A stretch of 64,000 nucleotides of DNA from Kangiella shandongensis. Its GTDB lineage: Bacteria > Pseudomonadota > Gammaproteobacteria > Enterobacterales > Kangiellaceae. A program made the translations under genes and the position numbers. The DNA lies in NCBI RefSeq assembly GCF_020005365.1, contig NZ_JACNML010000003.1:186001-250000 (forward strand), in the 5' to 3' direction. Shown here piece by piece: positions 8,136 to 16,497 of the stretch (the stretch's first letter is position 1; each line of letters opens with the position of its first letter). Under the pieces are notes generated by a model. The model saw only the letters and a list, made by a program, of their open reading frames with translations. It made no database searches and was not told where the DNA came from.

Positions 8136-9200
8136 ATGAAAGCATTATCATCACCATACGATAAAAAGACTAACTCGGTCACCCAGATGATGCTCTGGGT
8201 TGTTGGAGCCACGCTACCCGGTGTGTTTGCCCTGGTCTATTTTTTTGGAATTGGCGTTATCGCCAATATCATGATCGCCTGTACAACGGCTTTAGCCACA
8301 GAAAGCCTCATTCTCCGGCTCCGCCAACGCCCTGTCGCCCCCATCCTGTGGGATGGCAGCGCTTTTGTTACCGCCTGGTTATTAGCGCTTGCTTTGCCGC
8401 CTTTGTTACCTTGGTGGATGACGGTGTTAGGCACTGCTTTTGCCATCGTTTTTGCCAAGCATGTCTACGGTGGTCTGGGTAATAATATCTTTAACCCTGC
8501 AATGGTCGGTTATGTTCTGTTGCTTATTTCATTTCCGCTGGAAATGACCACCTGGTTACCACCACAGGAATTAGCTGCCAACCCGGTTGGTGTCGCCGAT
8601 ACCATCAGTATTATATTTTCCGGACAAGCTTCAAATGCGGCGACAGTTGATATGCTCAAACAAGGAGTCGATGGCTACACCATGGCGACGCCTCTGGACC
8701 ATATCAAAACGCAACTGGCGCAAGGCTACCGTCTTCCTGAAGCTGAGTCAGCCCCAATTATTGAAGGGTTATCTGGTGTTGGCTGGCAATGGGTTAATCT
8801 CACCTTTTTACTCGGTGGCCTGGCATTAATCCTGAAGAAGGTCATTGGCTGGCAGATCCCTCTCTCCGTCTTACTCGGTATGGGCATCGTTTCCCTGCCA
8901 CTGTTTTTTGCTAACAGTGATCAGTACCTATTCCCGATGTTCCATGGCTTCGCCGGGGCAACGATGTTAGGAGCATTCTTTATCGCAACGGACCCAGTCA
9001 CGGCATCTACCACACCTAAAGGTCGCTGGATTTTCGGACTCGGAATAGGTGCTATTACGATCCTTATCAGAACTTTCGGTGGTTATCCTGATGCCATAGC
9101 ATTTGCCGTTCTCCTGATGAACATGGCGGTACCGATGATTGATTACTACACCAAAACCCGCACTTACGGACATGCCAATAAAGCTAAGGAGCTTCGCTGA
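8136..9200 (+). CDS. rnfD: RnfD/RsxD, flavin-bearing membrane subunit of the Rnf complex
   Basis: A 354-residue polytopic membrane protein of the NqrB/RnfD family. The segment DGYTMATPLD (about residue 185) contains the threonine that carries covalently bound FMN through a phosphoester in this family. The C-terminal FIATDPVTASTTPKGRW motif is also typical. I chose the ATG at 8136 because AAGGG lies seven bases upstream, whereas earlier in-frame starts lie inside rnfC. Its TGA overlaps the rnfG ATG by one base. The RnfD and RnfG flavins lie on the electron path through the membrane. Confidence 0.94.
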   Translation: MKALSSPYDKKTNSVTQMMLWVVGATLPGVFALVYFFGIGVIANIMIACTTALATESLILRLRQRPVAPILWDGSAFVTAWLLALALPPLLPWWMTVLGTAFAIVFAKHVYGGLGNNIFNPAMVGYVLLLISFPLEMTTWLPPQELAANPVGVADTISIIFSGQASNAATVDMLKQGVDGYTMATPLDHIKTQLAQGYRLPEAESAPIIEGLSGVGWQWVNLTFLLGGLALILKKVIGWQIPLSVLLGMGIVSLPLFFANSDQYLFPMFHGFAGATMLGAFFIATDPVTASTTPKGRWIFGLGIGAITILIRTFGGYPDAIAFAVLLMNMAVPMIDYYTKTRTYGHANKAKELR

Positions 9201-9865
9201 TGTTAGCCAAAGTCATTAGCAAAAACGGCCTGATCCTGGCAATCTTCGCGGCGGTTTGCGTGGGGTTAATTGCGGTTACTTACTTTATTACTCGAGACAC
9301 TATTGCCAGCGAAATGAAAGCAGCACTGGCACGCACCTTAGATCAACTGGTGCCTGCATCCGCCTATGATAATGATGTGCATCATGACTGTACACTTATC
9401 CCAACCGGCTCCGAACTGGGCAACCAGACTCCACTTGAGGTATATCGCATGCGCAAGGAGCAACAGCCTGTAGCGGTAGTAATGGAAACTGTCGCGCCAA
9501 ACGGCTATAGCGGTAACATCAGTCTCGTCGTTGGTATTTATCATAACGGCACCCTGGCCGGTGTCCGCGCAACGGATCATAAAGAAACGCCAGGCTTAGG
9601 CGACAAAGTTGACGTTAACAAAAGTGACTGGGTTTTAAGCTTCGAAGGATTGTCGCTGGGTACCCCTCCCGTTGAGCAGTGGCAGGTCAAAAAAGATGGT
9701 GGTGTATTCGATGCCTTTACCGGCGCAACTATTACTCCCCGAGCCGTAGTCGAACAGGTCGCTAAAACGTTACAATATTTTGAGCAACACAAAGCAACCC
9801 TGTTCAGCTCATCTACTAATTGCGGCGTTGAAACTGCAAATCCCGAAGCTGAGTCAACCTTATGA
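9200..9865 (+). CDS. rnfG: RnfG/RsxG, periplasmic flavoprotein subunit of the Rnf complex
   Basis: A 221-residue protein with one N-terminal transmembrane helix (about residues 9-31) and a periplasmic FMN-binding domain. The covalent FMN attachment motif S/T-G-A-T is present as FTGATIT near residue 175. GLGDKVD, around residue 133, matches the conserved flavin-domain segment. Its start overlaps the rnfD stop by one base and its end overlaps the rnfE start by four (ATGA), so the operon is tightly coupled. Length agrees with E. coli RsxG (206). Confidence 0.94.
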   Translation: MLAKVISKNGLILAIFAAVCVGLIAVTYFITRDTIASEMKAALARTLDQLVPASAYDNDVHHDCTLIPTGSELGNQTPLEVYRMRKEQQPVAVVMETVAPNGYSGNISLVVGIYHNGTLAGVRATDHKETPGLGDKVDVNKSDWVLSFEGLSLGTPPVEQWQVKKDGGVFDAFTGATITPRAVVEQVAKTLQYFEQHKATLFSSSTNCGVETANPEAESTL

Positions 9866-10569
9866 GTGATATAGAAAATAAAACTATCATAAAGAACGGT
9901 CTGTGGGATAATAACCCCGCTCTGGTCCAGTTGCTGGGTCTGTGTCCTTTACTGGCCGTCAGTAATACCTTTATTAACGGGCTAGGATTAGGGCTCGCCA
10001 CACTCTTGGTTCTGGCCGGCTCTAACGCTTCAGTGTCTTTAGTGCGTCACTTTATCCCTAAAGATATCCGCATACCGATATTTGTCATGATGATTGCCAG
10101 CTTTGTGACCAATATTGGCCTGTTGATGCATGCTTTTACTTACGATCTGTATCTCACACTGGGAATTTTTATCCCGCTGATTGTGACGAATTGTGCCATT
10201 ATCGGCCGCGCCGAAGCTTTTGCTTCAAAAAATACCTTCTTCCCATCCCTACTGGACGGGCTAATGCAGGGACTCGGCTTTACCGCGGTGCTATGCACCT
10301 TGGGAGCTCTTCGAGAAGTAATTGGTCAAGGCACACTTTTCTCAGGAGCCGAACAATTACTAGGCGACTGGGCCTCCTCTCTTGAAGTATCATTTTATTT
10401 AACGGACGCTAAGTTCCTCTTTGCGATCCTGCCGCCCGGAGCCTTTGTTGCACTGGGTATATTGATTGCACTGAAAAATACGATAGACTCTAGAGCCGCA
10501 GAAAAAACAAAACAACGAACCAATAGTCAAAATATCAGTGGGGATACTGTTACCAATGAATCAAGCTAA
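9862..10569 (+). CDS. rnfE: RnfE/RsxE, membrane subunit of the Rnf complex
   Basis: A 235-residue integral membrane protein homologous to RnfA, with the paired signatures [17 protein letters not shown] and [16 protein letters not shown]. The cysteines in these segments are thought to share an iron-sulfur centre with RnfA in the membrane core. The gene starts inside the end of rnfG and its own end overlaps the start of nth by 14 bases. The order rnfABCDGE-nth is the same as in E. coli. The hydrophilic C-terminal tail after about residue 210 is variable in the family. Confidence 0.94.
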   Translation: MSDIENKTIIKNGLWDNNPALVQLLGLCPLLAVSNTFINGLGLGLATLLVLAGSNASVSLVRHFIPKDIRIPIFVMMIASFVTNIGLLMHAFTYDLYLTLGIFIPLIVTNCAIIGRAEAFASKNTFFPSLLDGLMQGLGFTAVLCTLGALREVIGQGTLFSGAEQLLGDWASSLEVSFYLTDAKFLFAILPPGAFVALGILIALKNTIDSRAAEKTKQRTNSQNISGDTVTNESS

Positions 10570-11191
10570 GCGGCAAGAAATCTTTGAGCGTTTAAGAGAA
10601 CACAACCCAAATCCACAAACTGAACTGGAGTACAACTCAACGTTTGAACTGTTAATCGCGGTCATACTGTCCGCGCAGGCGACGGATGTTGGCGTGAATA
10701 AAGCCACTCGAAAACTATATCCAGTGGCCAATACGCCGGAGGCTATCTACGACCTGGGTGAAGAGGGTTTAAAGGAATACATCAAAACCATTGGCCTCTT
10801 TAACAGCAAAGCCAAAAACGTCATTTCCTGCTGCAAGGATTTAATTGAAAAACATAACTCGGTCGTGCCGGATAATCGAAAAGAGCTGGAAGCCTTAGCC
10901 GGCGTCGGTCGAAAAACTGCTAATGTGGTGCTCAACACAGCCTTCAGACAACCCGCCATGGCTGTCGATACACATATCTTTCGCGTTTCAAACCGAACTA
11001 AAATCGCCCCAGGTAAAACCGTTCGCAAGGTTGAAGATGCCCTGCTTAAATTCGTCCCTAAAGAGTTTTTGCTTGATGCACACCACTGGCTGATTCTGCA
11101 TGGACGTTATACCTGTACAGCACGGAAACCTCGCTGCGGCTCCTGTATCATTGAAGACTTGTGTGAATATAAAGATAAAACCAGTGATTAA
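10556..11191 (+). CDS. nth: endonuclease III, DNA glycosylase/AP lyase
   Basis: A 211-residue protein, exactly the length of E. coli Nth. It removes oxidised pyrimidines from DNA and cleaves the abasic site. Catalytic Lys120 (GVGRKTANV) and Asp138 (VDTHIFRV) are present. The [4Fe-4S] loop cysteines at 187, 194, 197 and 203 occupy the same positions as in E. coli. I chose the ATG at 10556, inside the end of rnfE, because it reproduces the E. coli N terminus ([15 protein letters not shown]). Co-transcription with rnf is conserved in many gammaproteobacteria. Confidence 0.96.
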   Translation: MNQAKRQEIFERLREHNPNPQTELEYNSTFELLIAVILSAQATDVGVNKATRKLYPVANTPEAIYDLGEEGLKEYIKTIGLFNSKAKNVISCCKDLIEKHNSVVPDNRKELEALAGVGRKTANVVLNTAFRQPAMAVDTHIFRVSNRTKIAPGKTVRKVEDALLKFVPKEFLLDAHHWLILHGRYTCTARKPRCGSCIIEDLCEYKDKTSD

Positions 11192-11258
11192 CAGAATTAA
11201 AGAACTGCTCTTATCTCTTGGCTAAAATTTGATCAAAAAGTGATATTTCCCCCTGTTT

Positions 11259-11267
11259 TGTTATACT
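11259..11267 (+). promoter_or_regulatory. extended -10 promoter for the metalloprotease gene
   Basis: TGTTATACT fits the extended -10 pattern TGn-TATAAT (one mismatch in the hexamer), and no good -35 box is spaced correctly. The predicted start near 11274 would give a leader of about 140 bases before the ATG at 11413. Confidence 0.4.
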
Positions 11268-11296
11268 CGGGCGCGGTATGTGACTAATTTCGCATT

Positions 11297-11370
11297 AATT
11301 GACCGTGCTTTTTCTGCATACTTCGTAAGCAAAAAGTTAGTAAATCCTTATCAAATAATGACGGTCAATT
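11297..11370. repeat. 10-bp perfect inverted repeat in the metalloprotease leader
   Basis: AATTGACCGT (11297-11306) and ACGGTCAATT (11361-11370) are perfect reverse complements separated by 54 bases. They lie between the predicted promoter and the start codon, so they could form an RNA stem or be paired operator half-sites for a looping regulator. Confidence 0.6.
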
Positions 11371-11412
11371 CTCGCTTTAAAAGGAAAGCTCAAAAATTAA
11401 GGTGCAATCATA

Positions 11413-13290
11413 ATGATGAAAAAAATGCTACTGGGGGTAGCCTTCCTGATATGGAGTCAGGGAGCATTAGCAAGCAGGCCCTACATTGAATATCAATATC
11501 AATACACTCAGCCTAACGGTGATGTTGTTACTATTATCGCTAACGGGGATGACTATTTCGCAGAGCAGCACGCTTTAACCGGCGAACTGGTGATGTACGA
11601 CGAAACCGCTGGTGGTATGGTATACGCCACGGTTAATGAAGCACGAACCAAGCTGATATCAACGGGGGAGCTGGTAAAGTCCAGTGACTATGACCCTTTC
11701 GGTAACCGTTATATCCGACGTCGCGGCATGTCAACCGAGTCAAAAGAAGAAGAGTCCAGCGAAAGCAAGGATACAAAACTTGGCTCGGAAACCGAGCAGA
11801 AAAGCGTTAGCTTACTGTCCCCCATGGAGCAGGCAAAGCAAAGAGCCTCTTTAGCTTCCGGAGCTGTTCGCGGCCTGACCATTATAGTCCAGTTCCCGGA
11901 CGAAGCTGGCAGCATGACACAATCTCAGGTCGATAGCTTTCTTAACGATCTAAACTACACAGAGTTTGGCAACGATTCATCCATTCGAGGCTATTTCCAG
12001 GCTGTTTCTGGTGGCAAACTGGATTACACCAATACGGTAACTCGTTACTACACCGCAAAACATGAGAAGTCTTACTATACGGATGATAACTACCAGTCAC
12101 ACATACGAGGGCGTGAATTAACTCTGGAAGCCCTGAACTGGCTGGAGAATACAGAAGGTTTCGACTTTTCAACGCTGACCACCGATGACAACGGCCGTAT
12201 CATGGGACTGAATGTCCTTTATGCAGGTGAAACAGATAGCGCCTGGTCACGAGGGCTGTGGCCCCATATGGCACGATTAGAGCCTGGCTTCTGTGCTGAC
12301 AATGTTTGCACTGATCGATACCAGATATCAAATATGGGGAATGAACTGAAGATTGGCGTCTTTGCTCATGAAACCGGTCACCTGTTAGCTCGTTGGCCTG
12401 ATTTATATGATTATGACGGTTCTTCCAATGGCTCAGTTGCTGGTTTTGGTCTAATGGGTGTGGGCTCTGTTGGTGAGCACACGATAACCAAGCCTGTACC
12501 GCCTAATGGTTTCTTTCGTTATCTTGCAGGCTGGGACTCAGTGATTGAACTTAATCCTGAACTTAATGCAGAAGCCCCCCAAGGTGAATTGAGTCATACC
12601 TCTGAGAGTCATAGTTTATATCGCTGGTCTAACCCACAACGTCAAAATGAAGCTTTCTATATTGAAAATATCCACCAAAGCGGTCAAAACGAATACCAGC
12701 CTGATTCAGGTCTAGCCATCTGGCATATCGACCCTGATGGTAATAATAACAATGAATGGCTTCCTTTCGTACAGCTGGAGCACGCCGATGGTAACCGAGA
12801 TCCTGAAAATAAGTTAAACCATGGCGACAATACCGACTTATTTGAATCAGGCAGTTTTGACGATACAACACCTAACAGCGACACAGCCGCAGGGACTAAC
12901 TCCAGGTGGTCAGATGGTAGCCATTCAGGCTTATCGATTAAGGAAATCAATGCCTTAGGTTTAACGGCCAGCTTCCAGGCTGGTGATGAAGTAGCTATTG
13001 AAGAGTACTATTCCGGCTACCTTTATCATCACGAAGTTCAGATCCAACCTGATGGCAGTTGGTTCTACTATGATGGAGGAACCATTGGCCTTGAGCTGTC
13101 GGGCCCCAGCAATGCCGACTTTGATATGCGACTAGAGCAATGGGATGGCTACGACTGGGTTCTGGTTGGTATCTCTCAATCCTACAGCTCAGAAGAATCT
13201 ATCAACTACACTGCTAACGCCGGCTACTATAGAGTAAGAGTCTACTCCTACTCCGGCTCCGGTTATTATCAATTAAAGTTAACTAAGTAA
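11413..13290 (+). CDS. secreted M6-family (immune inhibitor A-like) zinc metalloprotease with C-terminal PPC-like domain
   Basis: A 625-residue precursor with a signal peptide (about residues 1-20, ending ALA). The zinc site is HETGHLLARWPDLYDYDG with His319, Glu320 and His323. The HExxH followed by PDLYD is characteristic of M6 peptidases such as immune inhibitor A. A Ser/Glu/Lys-rich linker (about 100-135) may mark the propeptide. The last roughly 90 residues (from about 535) form a beta-rich segment with alternating Tyr, Gly and Ser resembling bacterial pre-peptidase C-terminal (PPC) domains, which are often removed after secretion. The start has TAAGGTG about eight bases upstream. The product probably degrades extracellular protein. 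The gene is monocistronic between an extended -10 promoter and two hairpin terminators. Confidence 0.85.
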   Translation: MMKKMLLGVAFLIWSQGALASRPYIEYQYQYTQPNGDVVTIIANGDDYFAEQHALTGELVMYDETAGGMVYATVNEARTKLISTGELVKSSDYDPFGNRYIRRRGMSTESKEEESSESKDTKLGSETEQKSVSLLSPMEQAKQRASLASGAVRGLTIIVQFPDEAGSMTQSQVDSFLNDLNYTEFGNDSSIRGYFQAVSGGKLDYTNTVTRYYTAKHEKSYYTDDNYQSHIRGRELTLEALNWLENTEGFDFSTLTTDDNGRIMGLNVLYAGETDSAWSRGLWPHMARLEPGFCADNVCTDRYQISNMGNELKIGVFAHETGHLLARWPDLYDYDGSSNGSVAGFGLMGVGSVGEHTITKPVPPNGFFRYLAGWDSVIELNPELNAEAPQGELSHTSESHSLYRWSNPQRQNEAFYIENIHQSGQNEYQPDSGLAIWHIDPDGNNNNEWLPFVQLEHADGNRDPENKLNHGDNTDLFESGSFDDTTPNSDTAAGTNSRWSDGSHSGLSIKEINALGLTASFQAGDEVAIEEYYSGYLYHHEVQIQPDGSWFYYDGGTIGLELSGPSNADFDMRLEQWDGYDWVLVGISQSYSSEESINYTANAGYYRVRVYSYSGSGYYQLKLTK

Positions 13291-13302
13291 ACTTTCGATA
13301 AG

Positions 13303-13324
13303 GCCCGCTCTACGCGGGCTTTTT
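13303..13324 (+). terminator. intrinsic terminator of the metalloprotease gene
   Basis: GCCCGC-TCTAC-GCGGGC forms a 6-bp GC-rich stem followed by TTTTT, 13 bases after the stop codon. Confidence 0.85.
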
Positions 13325-13340
13325 ACTGATTACAGATACA

Positions 13341-13369
13341 AAGAATGCCACATAAAGCGGCATTCTTTT
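13341..13369. terminator. second hairpin, backup terminator
   Basis: AAGAATGCC and GGCATTCTT form a 9-bp stem with a 9-base loop. On the plus strand it runs into TTTT, so it is a likely backup terminator. Its A-rich left side makes a weaker minus-strand terminator possible. Confidence 0.55.
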
Positions 13370-13380
13370 AAATCTGGTAG

Positions 13381-13411
13381 TTGACAAAAATGCTCCTGCC
13401 TTTCTTACACT
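13381..13411 (+). promoter_or_regulatory. candidate sigma-70 promoter for a small RNA
   Basis: A perfect -35 box TTGACA (13381-13386) and TACACT (13406-13411, four of six) are separated by 19 bases, slightly long. The expected start is near 13418, directly before the chain of hairpins at 13413-13533 and the terminator at 13550-13576. Confidence 0.4.
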
Positions 13412-13417
13412 CCCACC

Positions 13418-13576
13418 AACCATAGTGGTCGCAAGTGGATGACCCGGGCTGTCAGCTCTCGCCCTTCGGGTCAGACTGAAGTCTGCTCAAAGTGCTTCGC
13501 ACTTTGTTAAACCACCTTCGGTGGTTCTCATCCGTATATATCAAATACAAAAAAGCCGTGACAAGCACGGCTTTTT
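13418..13576 (+). ncRNA. candidate structured small RNA with a multi-hairpin fold
   Basis: There is no credible protein frame. GGATGA (13437-13442) pairs with TCATCC (13528-13533) to close a junction. Inside it lie several short hairpins with TTC or TGAA loops: CCC-TTC-GGG, AGAC-TGAA-GTCT, CAAAGTGC-TTC-GCACTTTG and AACCACC-TTC-GGTGGTT. A promoter-like pair precedes the block and a Rho-independent terminator (13550-13576) ends it. Read on the minus strand, ATCCACTTGCGACCACTA nearly repeats the 3' end of the adjacent tRNA-Val. The block may therefore instead be a tRNA-derived palindromic repeat lying in the tRNA transcript's 3' flank. I cannot tell which strand, if either, makes a stable RNA. 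Confidence 0.4.
13550..13576. terminator. bidirectional intrinsic terminator next to tRNA-Val
   Basis: AAAAAGCCGTG-ACAAG-CACGGCTTTTT is an 11-bp stem with A and T tracts on both sides. On the minus strand it ends the tRNA-Val transcript, starting eight bases after the CCA end. On the plus strand it would end the candidate small RNA. Confidence 0.85.
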
Positions 13577-13583
13577 AGATATT

Positions 13584-13660
13584 TGGTAGTCGCGAGTGGA
13601 TTCGAACCACCGACCCCCACCATGTCAAGGTGGTGCTCTAACCAACTGAGCTACGCGACT
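13584..13660 (-). tRNA. tRNA-Val (anticodon GAC)
   Basis: A 77-base cloverleaf. The acceptor stem is AGTCGCG/CGCGACT with discriminator A and an encoded CCA. The D arm is GCTC-loop-GAGC. The anticodon arm CCACC-TTGACAT-GGTGG carries anticodon GAC. The T arm has TTCGAAT and ends in a G-T pair. The promoter on the minus strand is TTGCAA, 16 bases, TAGAAT with a GC-rich discriminator. It stands alone between the polysaccharide locus and the metalloprotease gene. Confidence 0.95.
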
Positions 13661-13675
13661 ATTTTGAGTGCGGGA

Positions 13676-13703
13676 ATTCTACCACAACCTTATCGTCTTG
13701 CAA
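13676..13703 (-). promoter_or_regulatory. promoter of tRNA-Val
   Basis: On the minus strand TTGCAA (13698-13703) and TAGAAT (13676-13681) are 16 bases apart. They are followed by TCCCGCA, a GC-rich discriminator typical of stringently controlled stable-RNA promoters. Confidence 0.65.
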
Positions 13704-13882
13704 GTAGAAATTCTTATAATATAGAGTATGCCCCTTATAGTAGTTTGCAGCACTTTCTTCTCAAAAAAAAGCGAAACTTTTTCAGTATGAAATCAGAATA
13801 ACTGTGTAGATGAATCATGTACGAAGCAAAGTTTGCTAAGTATAAAATTGGAATGATGCCTGAACTGGTATTAAAAACGCGA

Positions 13883-15838
13883 TCAAAGATCGTTACCTTT
13901 TTTCATAGCTATAATAGTTTCATCGTTCACCGACGCCTTATCACAAAGCAAATCGGAGAATTTCTCAGTGGGGCTAAAGTCAGTTGGTAAAGCTCCAAGA
14001 ATCTCTCGGATAACCTGGTAATCTTTATTTTGACAAGCAATTTTTAACTTAATCAGGTACTTGTCGAGTTCTTCCCAAGGTAAAAACCTCTCTCTAGCCG
14101 TCATAACTCGCGGATGAACCGTACCTTCAACATTAGAACCGACCAATAGCTCTTCGTATAACTTTTCTCCAGGTCTTAATCCGGTAAATTTGATACTGAT
14201 TTCACCATCTGGGTTTTCTTCAGTTTTTAACTCAAGCCCCATTAGCAGTATTAGCTTTTCAGCAAGTTCAACAATTTTCACAGGCTCCCCCATATCTAGG
14301 ACGAATACATCTCCTCCTTTAGCCATTGCACCTGCCTGGATCACGAGCTGTGCAGCTTCTGGTATTGTCATAAAATAGCGTGTTATACCGGGATGAGTCA
14401 CCGTTAGTGGACCACCGTTCCTAATTTGCTTTTTGAATAAGGGAACAACCGAGCCCGATGAGCCAAGGACATTTCCAAACCGCACGATAGAGAAACAAAT
14501 GTCTCTTTCTTTCGAGGCTAAACCTTGAAGCACTAATTCAGCAACTCTTTTAGTCGCCCCCATAACGTTAGTAGGCCGAACTGCTTTATCTGTAGATATT
14601 AGTACAAAACTATTTACGCCGGCCTCAACTGCTGCCATTGCGGTATTGAGGGTGCCAAAAATATTGTTGTTGATGCCCTCTAGAACATTTAGTTCAACCA
14701 TGGGGACATGTTTGTAAGCGGCAGCATGGTAAATTGTATCTACCTTGAAGTGGCTCATAACGGATTGAAGACGAAATCTATCGCAAACGGAGCCAAGGAT
14801 CGGCTTAATCTGCACACTCAAACAGTTATTATCACAAAAGGTATGAAGCTCTTCCTCAATTGCATAAAGACTATATTCTGATACTTCATATAGAATTAAA
14901 ACTAAAGGCTCTAAGTTTACTATCTGACGACATAACTCAGAACCAATAGAGCCTCCTGCTCCAGTTACCATTACAACATTGCTACTTATATCTTTCTCAA
15001 GTAATTCCGAAATAGGAGGAACAGGGTCTCTCCCTAATAAGTCTTCGATATCAACATTCTGAAATTCGTCAATTTTCATTTTCCCGGATACGATATCTGC
15101 CATACCAGGGATGGTCTGGACAGCTACTCCAGCTCTTTCAATTTTACTAATAATATTTTTTCTTTCTGCTCTTGAAATACTTGGAACCGCTAGTAATACC
15201 TTATCAATACTCTTATCAGAGACCAGCTCTTTTAATTTTGACGAATCAAAAATTTTTATGCCCTGGATAGAAGCACCCTCGAGACTTTTGTCATCATCAA
15301 TGAATGCCATAGGGAAATACTCACCTCCACTCATCAATGAAGTTGCCAGTTGTCGACCAGCAGAGCCTGCACCATAAATAAGAACGCGCTTTTTATGTAT
15401 ATTTAATCGACTACTAAAATAAGAGGTTATAATAAGCCTGAGTCCACCCAAAGTTGTACAAAGTAAGAGTGCGAAAATGATTGATGTAGCAACGCCGGCA
15501 TATGTCGTGGATAAAATTAAGCCACTAACAAAACACAACACACCCGCAAGGAGGGAGCTTATTGCTGTGGTTATTAGAACATTTAAACTGACGAAACGTG
15601 TTACTTCTCGGTACAAGTTAAAAATATATAACAGAACAATAGTACTAAGCAGCACCGCTGCATAATGGAAAATATTCAGAATACCAAGGTCAAATATAAT
15701 GTTATTTCGCGATAAGCCCACAGAAAGGTAATAGGAAATAGATATTAAAATCACATCTAAGAAAAAAAGGATAAATTTTTTGGTTGAGCGCTCCAAAGTA
15801 AGGGCTTTATCAAACATCGACTCAATTAAGATCCTCAT
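13883..15838 (-). CDS. membrane-anchored nucleotide-sugar 4,6-dehydratase (WbpM/CapD/WreV type)
   Basis: A 651-residue protein of the large polysaccharide-dehydratase class. Four N-terminal transmembrane helices (about residues 20-135) are followed by a first Rossmann-like domain (GAGSAGRQL near 155). The catalytic short-chain dehydrogenase domain follows, with the NAD(P) motif VTGAGGSIGSE at about 290-300. The catalytic region has STDKAVRPTNVMGATKR; the usual Tyr of YxxxK is Met, as is known for the WbpM/FlaA1 family. The family converts UDP-GlcNAc to UDP-4-keto-6-deoxy-GlcNAc. It is the last gene of the 25.3-13.9 kb operon, directly after the phosphoglycosyltransferase and reductase genes. 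These three make a plausible pathway to QuiNAc or FucNAc as first sugar. Confidence 0.9.
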   Translation of the reverse strand: MRILIESMFDKALTLERSTKKFILFFLDVILISISYYLSVGLSRNNIIFDLGILNIFHYAAVLLSTIVLLYIFNLYREVTRFVSLNVLITTAISSLLAGVLCFVSGLILSTTYAGVATSIIFALLLCTTLGGLRLIITSYFSSRLNIHKKRVLIYGAGSAGRQLATSLMSGGEYFPMAFIDDDKSLEGASIQGIKIFDSSKLKELVSDKSIDKVLLAVPSISRAERKNIISKIERAGVAVQTIPGMADIVSGKMKIDEFQNVDIEDLLGRDPVPPISELLEKDISSNVVMVTGAGGSIGSELCRQIVNLEPLVLILYEVSEYSLYAIEEELHTFCDNNCLSVQIKPILGSVCDRFRLQSVMSHFKVDTIYHAAAYKHVPMVELNVLEGINNNIFGTLNTAMAAVEAGVNSFVLISTDKAVRPTNVMGATKRVAELVLQGLASKERDICFSIVRFGNVLGSSGSVVPLFKKQIRNGGPLTVTHPGITRYFMTIPEAAQLVIQAGAMAKGGDVFVLDMGEPVKIVELAEKLILLMGLELKTEENPDGEISIKFTGLRPGEKLYEELLVGSNVEGTVHPRVMTARERFLPWEELDKYLIKLKIACQNKDYQVIREILGALPTDFSPTEKFSDLLCDKASVNDETIIAMKKGNDL

Positions 15839-15890
15839 ACCACTCCGCCTTTATACACGACCTAACGCAAACATTTTTTTGCTTATCCAT

Positions 15891-16466
15891 TCAATCATTT
15901 ATAACTCTATCCCCCTGCCCCTTCCCTAGAGCCGTAAACACTATATATTTAAAGTAAGCCCGAATATTTAAGCTTGTAAGCATTCTAGCATCAACTTCCG
16001 CTAGTTTCTTTGGTGTAGACATGTCTATGCCGTTAATTTGTCCTAAGCCGGTGATCCCTGGACGATACTCGAACACTCCGAGCCGATCTCGTTCATTTAT
16101 TAATTCCTGCTGATTAAATAAACAGGGTCGCGGTCCAACGAGGCTCATATCTCCTTGCAGTACATTGATAAGCTGTGGCACTTCATCCAGCTTTGTTTTA
16201 CGCAGGAAGGAACCAAAAGGTGTTATTAAGCTGGACTGGGCAAGGTGACTTGCCACAGACGGAGCTCCGGGGCTCATTGTTCGGAACTTCAACAAGGTAA
16301 ATCGTTTTTTATATCTGCCGACCCTTTCCTGTTTAAATACTGGAGAGCCTGTATCAAAAAAACCGATCAGTACAATGAACAACAGTACTGGACTCAGTAA
16401 AACAAGACCAAGTATAGATAAAATAATATCAATGCATCGAATCACGAATATAGGGCCTGTAGTCAT
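15891..16466 (-). CDS. small monotopic phosphoglycosyltransferase initiating a polysaccharide (PglC/WreU type)
   Basis: A 191-residue protein of the bacterial sugar transferase family. It has one N-terminal membrane segment (about 8-33) and the core motifs KFRTM (about 57), [22 protein letters not shown] and [13 protein letters not shown]. These enzymes transfer a sugar-1-phosphate from a UDP-sugar to undecaprenyl phosphate. The short length (no WbaP-like N-terminal half) resembles PglC, WbpL-independent initiators and rhizobial WreU. Its genomic sandwich between an epimerase/reductase and a 4,6-dehydratase suggests the donor is UDP-QuiNAc, UDP-FucNAc or a related 6-deoxy sugar. The exact sugar cannot be read from the sequence. 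Confidence 0.9.
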   Translation of the reverse strand: MTTGPIFVIRCIDIILSILGLVLLSPVLLFIVLIGFFDTGSPVFKQERVGRYKKRFTLLKFRTMSPGAPSVASHLAQSSLITPFGSFLRKTKLDEVPQLINVLQGDMSLVGPRPCLFNQQELINERDRLGVFEYRPGITGLGQINGIDMSTPKKLAEVDARMLTSLNIRAYFKYIVFTALGKGQGDRVIND

Positions 16467-16497
16467 AATGGAGCTTTTATATTACCAGTAAGTATCG

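Noticed and set aside
11280..11489. A 69-codon frame overlapping the start of the metalloprotease gene
   Set aside because: It begins in the leader without a ribosome site and ends inside the signal-peptide region of the real gene.
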